Assembly (NCBI GenBank): GCA_937875275.1
Contig: CALNCC010000146.1
Span: forward strand, 15,806 to 79,805
Source: an uncultured Dysgonomonas sp.
GTDB taxonomy: Bacteria > Bacteroidota > Bacteroidia > Bacteroidales > Dysgonomonadaceae
Direction: 5' to 3'
Length of the DNA stretch: 64,000 bases
A program made the position numbers and the translations under genes. Below, one piece after another: positions 63,685 to 64,000 of this stretch. How positions within the stretch are numbered: position 1 is the stretch's first letter; each line of letters starts with the position of its first letter. A model generated the notes under the pieces. The model saw only the letters and a list, made by a program, of their open reading frames with translations. It was not told the DNA's origin and did not search any database.

Positions 63685-64000
63685 CGGCTCCTTAACTAAA
63701 AGTTGTGGAGCAAGATATATATTTTAGGCACTATTTACGCATTCATTTGCAGTTAATTTCTTGGGAGAGTGCCAAACAGATATAAAAACAGCAGCATCAC
63801 TCTTAGTACATAAGTGGACTAAAGCATACAGAGAAATATACTCGAGCAGTCGATTCTCTTAAAGAGAAAGCTGTTTATTCCTTAGGAGATATAGATTTAT
63901 TAATAATGCGAATCAGCATTAAAAAAATTAGATAAATAAATGCGATGGCAATTTTTCCCATCGTATGTATGAGTAATCCAAAGTGCATCTTACTTTTTGT
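63685..64000. other. Non-coding right edge
   Basis: 316 bp with no convincing ORF. A hairpin TGCGATGG / CCATCGTA (63941-63965) carries a T-run in its loop. A small AATGC/GCATT stem lies at about 63905-63920. Either may end the module's transcript; nothing else is recognisable. Confidence 0.4.

Overview
The window is a piece of a Bacteroidota (Bacteroidales) chromosome, most like a Dysgonomonas/Porphyromonadaceae-type organism. The evidence is AT-rich DNA, almost no Shine-Dalgarno sites, many TAnnTTTG-type -7 promoter boxes just upstream of genes, and typical gene families: DUF2851, GxGYxYP, PPi-dependent phosphofructokinase, YebC, BFN+UVR, BASS and SusD-era lipoproteins. The genus is an inference; the phylum is secure.

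Left part (1-12941, all on the minus strand). A der-smpB unit continues into two tandem paralogous membrane proteins and cobalamin-dependent methionine synthase metH, whose 3' end lies outside the window. Behind it come a small lipoprotein, an operon DUF2851 - alpha/beta hydrolase-like - DUF1080, and a membrane-anchored MutS-family ATPase.

Accessory pocket (13377-16077). dapA is followed by tRNA-Arg(ACG), whose promoter overlaps a perfect 20-bp palindrome. Downstream of the tRNA lies a scar of an old integration: the frameshifted N-terminus of a tyrosine recombinase, an orphan 102-codon ORF, the decayed right end of an IS3-family element and a truncated, frameshifted thioredoxin-like gene.

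Middle (16078-31858). Minus strand: alkaline phosphatase, a LolC/E-like permease, ruvB (interrupted by a frameshift near its C-terminus), a YbdG-type mechanosensitive channel, a small lipoprotein, and a flotillin/NfeD pair. Plus strand: a TlpA-like thioredoxin, a formate/nitrite channel, pheT, a GH127-like glycosidase and a YebC protein.

Right-centre (31983-53037). A GxGYxYP protein, a giant TamB-like protein coupled to a THUMP-like methyltransferase, an unusual receiver-ATP-grasp (PPDK_N-like) protein, a BASS transporter, a membrane Nudix-like protein, GtrA, BFN nuclease, mlaEF, exonuclease III, aroC, and a recR-led housekeeping operon running to tsaC and a pentapeptide protein.

Right end (53144-64000). 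A methyltransferase/GNAT pair, an internally deleted IS3-family element related to the relic near tRNA-Arg, PPi-phosphofructokinase, a coiled-coil lipoprotein, rsmI, a TIGR02757 protein and an OmpA/TPR lipoprotein closed by a strong terminator. Last is a two-gene AAA ATPase + DUF4276/RloB-like Toprim module with its own palindrome and promoter. This pair is the best candidate for a phage-defence system in the window.
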